Source: UBA4717 sp045577925 (GTDB taxonomy: Bacteria; Bacillota; Clostridia; Oscillospirales; CAG-272). Taken from it: a stretch of 49,958 nucleotides of DNA. The notes under the pieces were generated by a model, which worked only from the letters and a program-made list of their open reading frames with translations, was not told where the DNA came from and did no database searches. The stretch covers positions 1 through 49,958 of the forward strand of contig JAZNJH010000020.1 in assembly GCA_045577925.1 (NCBI GenBank). The letters run 5' to 3'. The stretch's first letter is position 1, and every line of letters starts with the position of its first letter. A program made the position numbers and the translations under genes. Positions 1 to 8,197 of this stretch are shown piece by piece.

Positions 1-1
1 T

Positions 2-340
2 CATTCTCTCGTTCCGTTAGACTATACAAAGATTGTAGAGTCTGTACGTAAGACGGGTAGGGTAGTTTTAATATCTGATGCGTGCGCAAGAGGTTCTTTC
101 CTTAACGACGTTGCTTCAAAGATTACAGAGCTCTGCTTTGACGATCTTGATGCTCCGCCTGTTGTTGTCGGTGCTCGCAACTGGATCACGCCTCCCTTTG
201 AATTTGACGAATTCTTCTTCCCGCAGGCAGGCTGGATAATCGATGCTATCCACGAAAAGCTCGTACCCCTTCCGGGTCACGTAGCAGAAAACGGATGCAC
301 AGAAGCTGAAGCTATGCGCAGAGCCAAAGAAGGCGTATAA
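2..340 (+). CDS. 2-oxoacid dehydrogenase E1 beta subunit, C-terminal part
   Basis: Only the last 112 codons are inside the window; the gene starts upstream. The protein matches the C-terminal transketolase-like domain of thiamine-dependent E1 beta subunits (pyruvate, acetoin or branched-chain 2-oxoacid dehydrogenases). The segment around VESVRKTGRVVLISDA is the usual beta strand and helix of that domain, and a stretch ending in a proline-rich LVPLPGH closes the fold. E1 beta pairs with E1 alpha, which would lie upstream, to decarboxylate a 2-oxo acid onto lipoyl-E2. Which 2-oxo acid is used cannot be read from this fragment. The TAA stop directly abuts the GTG of the next gene, so the two are very probably co-transcribed. 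Confidence 0.8.
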   Translation, partial: HSLVPLDYTKIVESVRKTGRVVLISDACARGSFLNDVASKITELCFDDLDAPPVVVGARNWITPPFEFDEFFFPQAGWIIDAIHEKLVPLPGHVAENGCTEAEAMRRAKEGV

Positions 341-964
341 GTGAAGATAAAACGAACGGCAAACGCCGGAGTGCTTATAGAGCTTGACGGAACTACCGTT
401 TTGCTTGACGGCGTGTGCGATGAGCTCTCACCTTATCTCGGCACTCCCGATGATATAAGACATGAGCTTGGCACAGACTTTCCTGACGTTGTGGCGTTTA
501 CTCACAGGCATAAGGATCATTACGACGAGGCTTATGCCAAAGACTATGAAACAAAAACACTCAGGTCCATTCTCGGACCTGAGTGTCCTGCTTTAAGCAA
601 TGCAGGCAATATAAGCTTGAATGCAGTCGTTACCCGACATATCGGAAAGGCAGACGTTATGCACGTAAGCTTTGTAATTACGGGAAGTAAATGTATCTGG
701 TTTATGGGCGATGCATCGCCGCTTGAGCTTCGAAAACTTGAAAATCAGCCAAAACCCGACGTGCTTATCGCACCGTACGCGTATGCGTCAACACCGTCAG
801 CGTGGCGCAAGACAAGGGCGACGGGAGCAGAGAAGATTATAATACTTCATATGCCAAAGCATGACAATGATCCGTTTGAACTGTGGAGCTCTGTTGAAGC
901 AACAATGCAGGGTGAAGACTGCGTATGTATTCCCGAAATCGGGCAGACTGTGATTTTTAATTGA
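341..964 (+). CDS. MBL-fold metal-dependent hydrolase
   Basis: 207-aa protein of the metallo-beta-lactamase superfamily, small UlaG/YtkL-like branch. Residues 54-61 give the metal motif T-H-R-H-K-D-H-Y (HxHxDH, H55, H57, D59, H60). A later H100 and the GDA at 123-125 are candidates for the remaining metal ligands. There is no signal peptide, so the enzyme is cytoplasmic; its substrate is unknown. The start is GTG, immediately after the upstream TAA, with AGAAGG eight bases before it inside the E1 beta gene, so translation is probably coupled. The coding sequence contains a perfect 12-base inverted repeat that changes nothing obvious in the reading frame (listed separately). Confidence 0.85.
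   Translation: MKIKRTANAGVLIELDGTTVLLDGVCDELSPYLGTPDDIRHELGTDFPDVVAFTHRHKDHYDEAYAKDYETKTLRSILGPECPALSNAGNISLNAVVTRHIGKADVMHVSFVITGSKCIWFMGDASPLELRKLENQPKPDVLIAPYAYASTPSAWRKTRATGAEKIIILHMPKHDNDPFELWSSVEATMQGEDCVCIPEIGQTVIFN
557..586. repeat. Perfect 12-bp inverted repeat inside the MBL-fold gene
   Basis: ACACTCAGGTCC is followed by a 6-base loop (ATTCTC) and its exact reverse complement. The hairpin sits in the middle of the coding region and encodes part of KTLRSILGPECP just after the metal motif. No T-run follows, so it is not a standard terminator. Confidence 0.9.
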
Positions 965-1019
965 GAATAAATTCAATTATAGACGAAGCGGCATACCCCT
1001 TTAACTAATACATAAAATG

Positions 1020-1071
1020 AAAAGGCAATCTCACAAATGGGATTGCCTTTTTTGTATTTTTGTGGTAGAAT
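1020..1071 (+). promoter_or_regulatory. Fused terminator-promoter element A
   Basis: A hairpin with arms AAAAGGCAATC and GATTGCCTTTT and a 10-base loop, followed by Ts, ends the E1 beta/MBL unit. The 3' arm holds TTGCCT (1043-1048), which lies exactly 17 bases before TAGAAT (1066-1071) preceded by TG. It therefore also looks like the promoter of the epimerase gene. Confidence 0.75.
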
Positions 1072-1099
1072 TAGATTATTAAATACAATGAGGTGAAAT

Positions 1100-1945
1100 A
1101 TGAAACTTGATAATAAGATAATATCAATTGATGTTGCTGATCACGGAGCAGAACTAAAGTCTGCAGTTAAAGACGGCCGTGAATATATGTGGTGTGCTGA
1201 CGAAAAATACTGGGGAAGAACGTCCCCCGTTCTTTTTCCTATTGTGGGAAGACTTATAGATAACACCTGCAGAATTGACGGAAAGACTTACACACTGACC
1301 TCACACGGCTTTGCAAGGGATTGTGACTTCAAAATAGTTGAATGCGCAGACGATTTTGTTACATATTTATTAGAATCGGATGAAAATACGCTTGAAAAGT
1401 ATCCGTTTAATTTTAGACTTTACATTAAGTATGCGCTTATTAACAATATAATCAAAATTGAGTGGACGGTTGAAAACACAAACGAAAAAGTTATGAGCTT
1501 TTCAATAGGGGGGCACCCGGCGTTCAATTTAAAGCCCGGGGACAACTATTTTGGCTTTGATACGGATAAAGATTTAGTTTCCAGCTGCGTTACTGAAACC
1601 GGTTTTTATGATAAATATAACACATATACGGTTGAAAATGACGGCCACGTTAAAATAGTAAACTCTATGTTTGATAATGATGCACTGATAATTGAAAATA
1701 ATCAGGTTAAAGAGGTTTCTCTCTGTGATGCCGATAAAAAAGCATATGTCAAAGTCAGATTTGACGCAGAGCTTTTCGGTTTATGGTCTCCGACAAAGAA
1801 GAATGCACCGTTTGTGTGTATTGAGCCGTGGTATGGTATAGGTGACAGATTTGACTTCAAGGGAGAATTCAGTGAAAAAGATTATATTATCAACCTGAAA
1901 CCCACAGAAGTATTCAATGCAGGGTATGAAATAGAGCTTTTATAA
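1100..1945 (+). CDS. Aldose 1-epimerase family protein (LacX/YeaD-like)
   Basis: 281-aa galactose-mutarotase-fold protein, close to the usual length of the LacX branch. Expected landmarks are present: SHGFARD at 68-74 with H69 and R73, GGHPAFN with H139, and an acidic residue in IEPWYG near the C-terminus. These fit the two histidines and the glutamate that catalyse anomer interconversion in this superfamily. The substrate is probably a hexose or hexose phosphate, but the sequence does not say which. It has no signal peptide. GAGGTGA lies six bases before the ATG. The gene stands alone between two fused terminator-promoter elements. Confidence 0.9.
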   Translation: MKLDNKIISIDVADHGAELKSAVKDGREYMWCADEKYWGRTSPVLFPIVGRLIDNTCRIDGKTYTLTSHGFARDCDFKIVECADDFVTYLLESDENTLEKYPFNFRLYIKYALINNIIKIEWTVENTNEKVMSFSIGGHPAFNLKPGDNYFGFDTDKDLVSSCVTETGFYDKYNTYTVENDGHVKIVNSMFDNDALIIENNQVKEVSLCDADKKAYVKVRFDAELFGLWSPTKKNAPFVCIEPWYGIGDRFDFKGEFSEKDYIINLKPTEVFNAGYEIELL

Positions 1946-1950
1946 TCGGT

Positions 1951-2003
1951 AAAAATGTAGTCTCACAAATGGGATTGCCTTTTTTGTATTAATGTGATAA
2001 AAT
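1951..2003 (+). promoter_or_regulatory. Fused terminator-promoter element B
   Basis: The right arm and U-tract repeat 30 bases of element A exactly (1961-1990 against 1030-1059). The left arm, AAAAATGTAGTC, has drifted but still pairs through two G-U pairs with one mismatch. TTGCCT (1975-1980), a 17-base spacer and TAAAAT (1998-2003) form the promoter of the SDR gene. Confidence 0.7.
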
Positions 2004-2037
2004 AAGTTGAAAAGATAAAGTGTATCAGGAGAAAAAT

Positions 2038-2817
2038 ATGAAAGCATTGATTACAGGAGCAAGCTCGGGATTGGGTTTTGAAATGGCAACCATTTTATCA
2101 GAAAAAGGGTACGATATTATTGCCGTTGCAAGAAGACGTGAAAAGCTTGAAGAGTTAAAAAGCAGCTTAAGTTCAAATGTTGAAATTCTTTGCCTTGACG
2201 TTACCCGTGATGAAGACCTTGAAGTGATCGCATCGCATCTTGATGACGTTGATATTTTTATAAATAATGCAGGCTTTGGCGTCTTTGGTGACTTGTGTTC
2301 ATCAGATCCTGATAAAGAGCTTCAGATGATCGATACAAATGTTAAAGCTGTTCATATTTTAACAAAACTTATTGCGAAGAAATTCAAAGAGAAAAACAGC
2401 GGTTATATAATGAACGTGGCATCAATTGCGGCATTTTTTCCGGGACCGTTATTTTCTGCTTATTATGCATCTAAAGCCTATGTACTCAGGCTAACACAAG
2501 CGCTATACGAAGAATTCAGACGTGAAAAAATAAATGTAAAAGTAAGTGTGCTTTGCCCGGGACCTGTTGCAACAGAATTTGAAAAAGTGGCAAAAGTAAG
2601 CTTCGGCCGTGGCGATGAAAAGGGAAGAGGCATAATAGTTGCTGATAAGAGAAAAGTATCTGAATATGCCATTGAGCAGATGCTTAAGGGAAAACATATC
2701 ATTATCCCGGGCGCTCTTATGAGAATAGCCGTATTTTTCAGACGTATTCTCCCGGAAAAATTGCTTTGCAGGATAATTTATCTATTACAGAGCAAAAAGT
2801 TTGTTCAGAATCACTGA
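2038..2817 (+). CDS. Short-chain dehydrogenase/reductase
   Basis: 259-aa classical SDR. TGASSGLG at 6-13 is the NAD(P)-binding glycine motif, NNAG at 76-79 is the structural motif, S129 follows the NVAS strand, and Y142-x-x-x-K146 is the catalytic pair. RR at 32-33 after the second strand favours NADPH. The family type is the DltE-like group with a hydrophobic C-terminal tail. A GTG at 2020 is in frame, but AGGAG at 2027-2031 is placed for the ATG used here. The substrate is unknown. It is a single gene transcribed from element B. Confidence 0.9.
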   Translation: MKALITGASSGLGFEMATILSEKGYDIIAVARRREKLEELKSSLSSNVEILCLDVTRDEDLEVIASHLDDVDIFINNAGFGVFGDLCSSDPDKELQMIDTNVKAVHILTKLIAKKFKEKNSGYIMNVASIAAFFPGPLFSAYYASKAYVLRLTQALYEEFRREKINVKVSVLCPGPVATEFEKVAKVSFGRGDEKGRGIIVADKRKVSEYAIEQMLKGKHIIIPGALMRIAVFFRRILPEKLLCRIIYLLQSKKFVQNH

Positions 2818-2883
2818 GAATAAAAAGTTGTTTACCAAAATTAAACAAGGTTTATCGTGTAATATAAGAAGGAGATTTCGGTT

Positions 2884-3753
2884 ATGAAAAAAGCTTTGTG
2901 TGTATTATACTATATCATTATGGCACTACCGATTCCTGTGTCAATGGTAACATGGATAGGCACTATAATGTCAGTAGCAAATATTGGCGAGATGGATATG
3001 GAAGGCGCTAGTTTTCTTGGGATTATTTCGGCATTTGTAGCCATATGGTCTATGTTATTAGCCGGGACATATTTGATATCCTATGTTATTTCTTTAATCA
3101 GAATGATAATAGTTAAAAAAGTTACTTTCTCGATGTTCCTGCCAATTATACATATTGTTATAACGGGTATTTTTATGTTTGTTTGGTTTGGTGGCTATTC
3201 TGTTTTAGAAAATGAAAATGGAAATAGTTTAATTAAGTTGTTAATTATAATGTTTTTAGTTGCTATTGTTGGTTCTATTGCTCTTATATTAGGCCGAGTG
3301 GTTTTGGCAATGGTAAAAGCTATAAAAAACAGCGCTCCTGCTTCTAAAAAGGTAATCTTTTATACAATCGGCGCGATAATTATTGCCGCTGCTTCGTGGG
3401 TGCTCAATTTTGGGTTATTAAGATTTCTTTTGACAATCTTGATGATTCCTATGATTCATGGCATATTGTTTTTGTTTGCAAACATATATTTTGCTAAATA
3501 TACTGAGAAATTACCTAATATGAAAAAATTAAATTTGCTATTTATTATAACATATCTGATTGCGTATGTATTTTTGCCGGATGTCGATGAAATGGTCTTC
3601 TTTGGTTTGATACATAATAATATTATTTCGTATATAGCTAGTTTTATTTCGAGAATAGCTGGTGTAGGACATATTGTTTTATTCATTCTGCAAATTGTTA
3701 AGATTAAAGAAATCAAGAAAAGCATTTCAGAAAATAATGAGCTTCAACCCTGA
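2884..3753 (+). CDS. Multi-pass membrane protein of unknown function
   Basis: 289-aa protein with about eight hydrophobic spans, short polar links and a lysine-rich C-terminal tail (KIKEIKKSISENN). No transporter or enzyme motif was recognised. AAGGAG lies close before the ATG. Its C-terminal 160 residues clearly match the 188-aa protein encoded at 8198: both share a W-V-x-N-F-G-x-L-R-F block, an L-P/F-P-D loop and an F-G-L-I-H motif before the last two spans. It is therefore one of two paralogues, and the other lacks the first spans. The upstream space holds only a weak promoter candidate. Confidence 0.75.
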   Translation: MKKALCVLYYIIMALPIPVSMVTWIGTIMSVANIGEMDMEGASFLGIISAFVAIWSMLLAGTYLISYVISLIRMIIVKKVTFSMFLPIIHIVITGIFMFVWFGGYSVLENENGNSLIKLLIIMFLVAIVGSIALILGRVVLAMVKAIKNSAPASKKVIFYTIGAIIIAAASWVLNFGLLRFLLTILMIPMIHGILFLFANIYFAKYTEKLPNMKKLNLLFIITYLIAYVFLPDVDEMVFFGLIHNNIISYIASFISRIAGVGHIVLFILQIVKIKEIKKSISENNELQP

Positions 3754-3773
3754 TCTGACACGAGCCTAAAGAG

Positions 3774-4451
3774 GTGACTATTATAAAATCAACGATAAGG
3801 AATACGCTTCTTTCAATGGGCGAAGAAGAGTACAGAGCGTTCTCATCTTCTCTTATGCCAACGGTTGATAAAGGTAAAGTAATAGGAATCCGTATCCCTG
3901 TTCTCAGAAAATATGCTAAAAGACTTGAAAACTATGAGGATTTTTTAGCTGAGCTTCCGCACGAATATTATGAAGAAAACAACCTTCACGCCTTTTTAAT
4001 TGAGCGAGAGAAGGATTTTGATAAATGTATAGAAAAGCTTGATGCATTTTTGCCATATGTAGACAATTGGGCAACCTGCGACAGTATGAAACCGGCTGTT
4101 TTGAAAAAAGAGCCTAAAAAGCTTTTAGTACACATAAAAAAATGGATCGCTTCAAAAGACGTTTATGCTATAAGATATGGAATCAATCTGCTTATGAGTT
4201 TTTATCTTGATGATAATTTTGATAAAGACTATCTGAGTACTGTGGCAAATATTAAGTCAGACGAGTATTACGTCAATATGATGCGAGCATGGTATTTCGC
4301 CACGGCACTTGCAAAACGGTATGAGGAAACTTTGCCGTATATAGAAAACAAAGTACTTGATAAGTGGACTCATAACAAAACGATACAAAAAGCAACCGAA
4401 AGCTTTAGGATAACAACAGAGCAAAAGCTTTATTTGAAATCAAAGAGGTAA
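3774..4451 (+). CDS. DNA alkylation repair protein (AlkD-like HEAT-repeat glycosylase)
   Basis: 225-aa all-helical protein of the AlkC/AlkD family, which removes positively charged alkylpurines from DNA. V96-D97-N98-W99 with D103 corresponds to the V-D-N-W block carrying a catalytic tryptophan and aspartate in AlkD, and the segment MMRAWYFATALAKRYE near 169-184 is also typical. The start is awkward. The in-frame GTG at 3774 overlaps its own Shine-Dalgarno (AGAGG, 3770-3774), so initiation may really use ATT at 3780 or ATA at 3783. The following gene begins three bases after the stop, forming a two-gene unit. Confidence 0.85.
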   Translation: MTIIKSTIRNTLLSMGEEEYRAFSSSLMPTVDKGKVIGIRIPVLRKYAKRLENYEDFLAELPHEYYEENNLHAFLIEREKDFDKCIEKLDAFLPYVDNWATCDSMKPAVLKKEPKKLLVHIKKWIASKDVYAIRYGINLLMSFYLDDNFDKDYLSTVANIKSDEYYVNMMRAWYFATALAKRYEETLPYIENKVLDKWTHNKTIQKATESFRITTEQKLYLKSKR

Positions 4452-4454
4452 GAT

Positions 4455-4772
4455 ATGAAAAAATGCCGTATAACTGTAATGAGAAGAACAGAGTACAAGG
4501 ACTTAATGGAAAAATATGAAAATCCGATTGAGCATGCCTGCGAATTCAAAATTGGGGAAGTGTTTATAGCTAACGGCTGGCAAAAACCTGACGGCTTTTG
4601 TAACAGCGCATGGGACAGTATATCGCCGTTTGTTATGGTTTTGTCGCACGGCGGTGAAAATTTCTATGACGGATGGATGAAAAACAAAAAGTCCGCTATG
4701 ATTTCTTGTAATGACGGTTTCAGACCGGTCAGTTTCTACATAGAAGCACTTGACGAAGAGGCAGATATTTGA
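4455..4772 (+). CDS. TIGR04076 family protein
   Basis: 105-aa small cytoplasmic protein of the TIGR04076 family, whose function is not known. The conserved C-x-F-K-I-G-E-x-F pattern, P-D-G-F-C followed by AWDSISPFV, and C-N-D-G-F-R-P-V-x-F near the C-terminus match the family layout, with three cysteines that might bind a metal. The ATG has AAGAGGTAAG just upstream, overlapping the end of the alkylation-repair gene, so the two are probably translated together. Confidence 0.85.
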   Translation: MKKCRITVMRRTEYKDLMEKYENPIEHACEFKIGEVFIANGWQKPDGFCNSAWDSISPFVMVLSHGGENFYDGWMKNKKSAMISCNDGFRPVSFYIEALDEEADI

Positions 4773-4822
4773 AGACAATCCTGACTTTGACGAGCGATTT
4801 TATCTAACAGAAAAATATTCTT

Positions 4823-4880
4823 AAAATGGTAATCTTTTTTCATAAAAAGGATTGCCATTTTTATATTGTTGTGATATAAT
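4823..4880 (+). promoter_or_regulatory. Fused terminator-promoter element C
   Basis: AAAATGGTAATC and GATTGCCATTTT form a long hairpin with A/T-rich extension and a U-tract. TTGCCA (4852-4857), 17 bases, then TATAAT (4875-4880) with an upstream TG is a strong promoter for the ceramidase-like gene. Confidence 0.78.
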
Positions 4881-4933
4881 ACGTACAATCCAAGATGTAT
4901 AAAAATAATACAATATTGTGTAGAGGTATAATT

Positions 4934-6439
4934 ATGGGTAAGATTTATATCGGTTGGGCAGAAGAAAGCATTGTGCCTGACAAGAAAGTTTCGCTTGCAG
5001 GTCAGTTCTTTGAGAGAATTTCAGAATATGTTGAGTCTGAAATTTCTGTAACTGCAATAGCTATTGAATCAGACGGCGAGCAGGCTATTCTCGCTTCTGC
5101 AGACCTTGGAAATATAACTGCAGGACAGCTTGCAATTGTAAGAGAAAAGGTTGCAAAGTTAAACCAAGAAATTGACGTATCTAAAATTATCGTTGCTGCA
5201 ACACATACGCACACATCTATGTGTGTTGCCAGACCAAACGAAGGAGAAGAGGGCTCGACAATCAAATCAACAATAGAGATTTTAAGCGAGTTTGTACCGC
5301 CCCAAATGCTCTATACTGCGCTCGTTTCTGAAGATGATGACATTATAACACCCGATGAGGCGCTTGTGTTTGTTACAGACAAAATTGCAAAAGCGGTTGT
5401 TGATGCTTGGAATAACCGTAAAGAGGCTTTGTATGCTAACGAATTCGGCAGAGCACCTGTTGGTATGTGCAGAAGAGTTTGTTATGATGACGGAAGCGCT
5501 CAGATGTGGGGTGACACAAATACTGCAAACTTTGTTGCTCTTGAGGGCGGAAACGACTCCGGTATCGAACTCATTTATACCTTTGATACGAATAAAAATC
5601 TGACGGGCGTCATAGCAAATATTGCTTGCCCCGCTCAGATACTTGAGCAGAGAAGCTTTATTTCCGGCGACTACTGGGGCAGAACAAAGGCAAATCTAAG
5701 AAAGAAATTCGGAGAGGGAATTTACCTTCTCGGTGTATGCGGTGCGGCAGGTGACCAGTGCCCGAGAGACCTTGTTCGCTGGGTGGAGCCTGAAACACCT
5801 ATTGACGACCCCAACGTTAAGCGCCCGAACGTAATCGAGCATAAGGCTGACCCGTCAATGTACGATATAAGCGGGTGCAATCGCGTGGGTAAGCGCGTTG
5901 CAAATGAAATCATATCTGTTTTTGAAGAAATAAAAGATTATCACGATGAGGCGATATTTACTCATAAGGTCTTGAATATGGATCTTCCGCTCAGAAAAGC
6001 GACAATGGAAGAGTATAATATGGCTGTGAGAGAAATAAAGCATTATTTTCAAAATCTTAAAGACAAAAAGAGCTTTGATTTTGAAGATACTGCTTATCTG
6101 TACGTTCATGCAGGAACGATTTCAAGATTCAGAGCGCAACAGAATCAGGAGATACATACTATAGAATCTCACGTGATCCGTCTTGGTGACGTTGCATTCT
6201 CAACTAACCCGTTTGAACTGTTTCTTGATTACGGCAACAGAATCAAGGCAAGAAGTAAAGCAATGCAGACCTTTATAGTACAGCTTGCATGCGGTGCAAG
6301 TGATTATCTGCCGACAAAGAAAGCGGAAAAAGGCGGACATTACAGTGCCTATATTTCAAGCGGTAAGGTAGGTAGTGAGGGCGGAGATTTGTTTACACGT
6401 CAGACGATCGATGAAATCAACAAAATGTTCAATAACTAA
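4934..6439 (+). CDS. Neutral/alkaline ceramidase-like hydrolase
   Basis: 501-aa protein resembling the N-terminal catalytic domain of neutral (non-lysosomal) ceramidases. D57 in SADLGN and the A-T-H-T-H-T-S motif at 89-95 (H91, H93) fit the family zinc site. Clostridial relatives of this kind are usually annotated only as hypothetical, so the substrate should be left open: an amide-linked lipid or another N-acyl compound. No signal peptide is visible, unlike secreted ceramidases, so it is probably cytoplasmic. An ATG at 4895 is in frame, but AGAGG before 4934 supports the later start. The sialidase-like gene follows after 24 bases. Confidence 0.7.
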   Translation: MGKIYIGWAEESIVPDKKVSLAGQFFERISEYVESEISVTAIAIESDGEQAILASADLGNITAGQLAIVREKVAKLNQEIDVSKIIVAATHTHTSMCVARPNEGEEGSTIKSTIEILSEFVPPQMLYTALVSEDDDIITPDEALVFVTDKIAKAVVDAWNNRKEALYANEFGRAPVGMCRRVCYDDGSAQMWGDTNTANFVALEGGNDSGIELIYTFDTNKNLTGVIANIACPAQILEQRSFISGDYWGRTKANLRKKFGEGIYLLGVCGAAGDQCPRDLVRWVEPETPIDDPNVKRPNVIEHKADPSMYDISGCNRVGKRVANEIISVFEEIKDYHDEAIFTHKVLNMDLPLRKATMEEYNMAVREIKHYFQNLKDKKSFDFEDTAYLYVHAGTISRFRAQQNQEIHTIESHVIRLGDVAFSTNPFELFLDYGNRIKARSKAMQTFIVQLACGASDYLPTKKAEKGGHYSAYISSGKVGSEGGDLFTRQTIDEINKMFNN

Positions 6440-6463
6440 AGCTTTAATATAGGAGTAATCACT

Positions 6464-7555
6464 ATGAATTACGATATGCAAATGGTACAGATAAGTGACG
6501 GACTTATGGAAACTGCGGCTTGCTCGAGCTGCGCTGTTTATGACAAGGCAAACGGACTTGTGTTTGTGGCATATATGACAGGACTTATGAAGCGTTACGG
6601 TGAGTCTACCGGTAAGATATGCTTGTCGGTGTTTTCTCCCTCACAGCCTGAAAATGCGCGCCGCCGTATCATCGATACGGGTATTGGCGAGTCAAGAGGT
6701 GTTATCTGTAACGCACACTACCAGGTTGGTGACGGCAAAACACGTATAATGTTCACGACCTCGCGCGGTGAGCTTGCCACATATTACCGTGATTATGACT
6801 TTTTCACAGATACCGTATCCGAGAGAACGGAAGTATTTTTGCGCACAGAAGACGGTGACGTTCGTCTGAACAACACTTCATACAGAGAGTATCTTGAAAA
6901 GCGCGGACTTCACGTTGAAAGTGATATGGAGCCTATAGTTAACAAGGTAACAACCTACAAGGGAGAGCTATATACTGCAATTTCTGAAGATGATCTTGGA
7001 TATCCGATACTTTGCAAGATAGAGGATAATGTTCTTGTACCATTTGCGATCTGCCCTGAGCCGATGACGTATGAGTTCAGATACTTTATCAATGATGACG
7101 GTATATTTGCTATGTACCGTTTTCCGCCGGATGATCACAAGACAGGACACGCGGCATATACCGTTTCCAAAGACGGCGGTAAGACATGGAATACTACCAT
7201 CTTTGAGGACGGCGTGCAGTCCAGACCTGACATCATGGAATATTACGGCAAGCCCCTTATTGTTTATAATTACAAGAGCGATAAGTCTATCGAGAATTTC
7301 CCCGATATGCATAACTTCCGTAATTCAATTAAAATGATCTATGACGGTAAAGTTATTTTCGACTGGTTTACAAAGTACGGTGTTGTTGAGCATGAGCTTG
7401 TAAATGTTCGCGGTGATCTCTATATGGTATTCTCAAACTGCCCGCAGGCGCTCTCGACCGAAAACGGCGGTGCGTGGATCGAGGACGGCCGCCCGGTAGA
7501 GCAGGGTAAAGAAGCAATTCAGTGGGCAAAAATAGGATATCTGTTAGGAAAGTAA
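6464..7555 (+). CDS. Sialidase-like (BNR/Asp-box) beta-propeller protein
   Basis: 363-aa protein with the repeat architecture of the six-bladed sialidase fold. One clear Asp-box, S-K-D-G-G-K-T-W, lies near residues 230-237, and it is preceded by an R-P-D/E-type strand pattern. The arginine triad of true sialidases could not be assigned with confidence. There is no signal peptide. AGGAG precedes the ATG. It sits between the ceramidase-like gene and a HAD phosphatase with short gaps, so all three probably share the promoter in element C. Its role may be in processing an imported glycoconjugate, but that is inference. Confidence 0.7.
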   Translation: MNYDMQMVQISDGLMETAACSSCAVYDKANGLVFVAYMTGLMKRYGESTGKICLSVFSPSQPENARRRIIDTGIGESRGVICNAHYQVGDGKTRIMFTTSRGELATYYRDYDFFTDTVSERTEVFLRTEDGDVRLNNTSYREYLEKRGLHVESDMEPIVNKVTTYKGELYTAISEDDLGYPILCKIEDNVLVPFAICPEPMTYEFRYFINDDGIFAMYRFPPDDHKTGHAAYTVSKDGGKTWNTTIFEDGVQSRPDIMEYYGKPLIVYNYKSDKSIENFPDMHNFRNSIKMIYDGKVIFDWFTKYGVVEHELVNVRGDLYMVFSNCPQALSTENGGAWIEDGRPVEQGKEAIQWAKIGYLLGK

Positions 7556-7557
7556 TT

Positions 7558-8163
7558 ATGATAAAAAATTACATATTTGATTTTGGCAACGTACTTGCCG
7601 AGTTTGAGCCCGAGAAGCTTACAGCGCCGTTCGTTTCTGACGAAAAGACGAGAAAGTATTTAAGCGAAATAATATTTGACCGCATTTACTGGGACAGGCT
7701 TGATGACGGTACTATTACTGACGGTGAAATCAAGGCGGGAATATCAAGCCGTGTGCCTGCAGAGCTTGTCGATACAGCCTGCAAGGTGTACGACAACTGG
7801 GTAAATTCTCTGACACCCGTTAAAGGTATGGCTGAACTTGTTTCTGACTTGCGAAAGGGTAATAACAAGCTCTTTTTGCTCTCAAATATAAGCGTTGGGT
7901 TTGCTGACACTTATAACAACGTCGAATGGATAAGAGAGCTTTTAAAGAATTTTGACGGGCTGGTTCTGTCCGGGCCGATAGGCATAACGAAGCCGAGTGC
8001 AGATATCTTTAATCATCTTCTTGAAAAATACGGCTTAAACGCGGATGAGTGCCTGTTTATTGACGACAGCTTGAAAAATATTGAAGGTGCAAAGGCTTGC
8101 GGCATACACGGATATCTTTTTGATGGTGATGCGGATAAGCTGAGAGCGTTTATTGTTGTTTAA
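7558..8163 (+). CDS. HAD-superfamily phosphatase (YihX-like)
   Basis: 201-aa HAD subfamily IA hydrolase. Motif I is F-D-F-G-N-V-L at 7-13 with nucleophile D8. Motif II is L-L-S-N-I-S, motif III is the lysine in G-I-T-K-P-S-A-D, and motif IV is F-I-D-D-S-L-K-N. The D-F-G-N-V form of motif I and the helical cap of about 70 residues match the YihX/alpha-glucose-1-phosphatase-like branch. An in-frame ATG at 7522 lies inside the previous gene and lacks a ribosome site; GGAAAG before 7558 fits the chosen start, two bases after the upstream stop. It is likely a sugar-phosphate phosphatase. Confidence 0.88.
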   Translation: MIKNYIFDFGNVLAEFEPEKLTAPFVSDEKTRKYLSEIIFDRIYWDRLDDGTITDGEIKAGISSRVPAELVDTACKVYDNWVNSLTPVKGMAELVSDLRKGNNKLFLLSNISVGFADTYNNVEWIRELLKNFDGLVLSGPIGITKPSADIFNHLLEKYGLNADECLFIDDSLKNIEGAKACGIHGYLFDGDADKLRAFIVV

Positions 8164-8197
8164 ATAAATTTCTTGAAATGTAAAAGGAGGGATAAGC

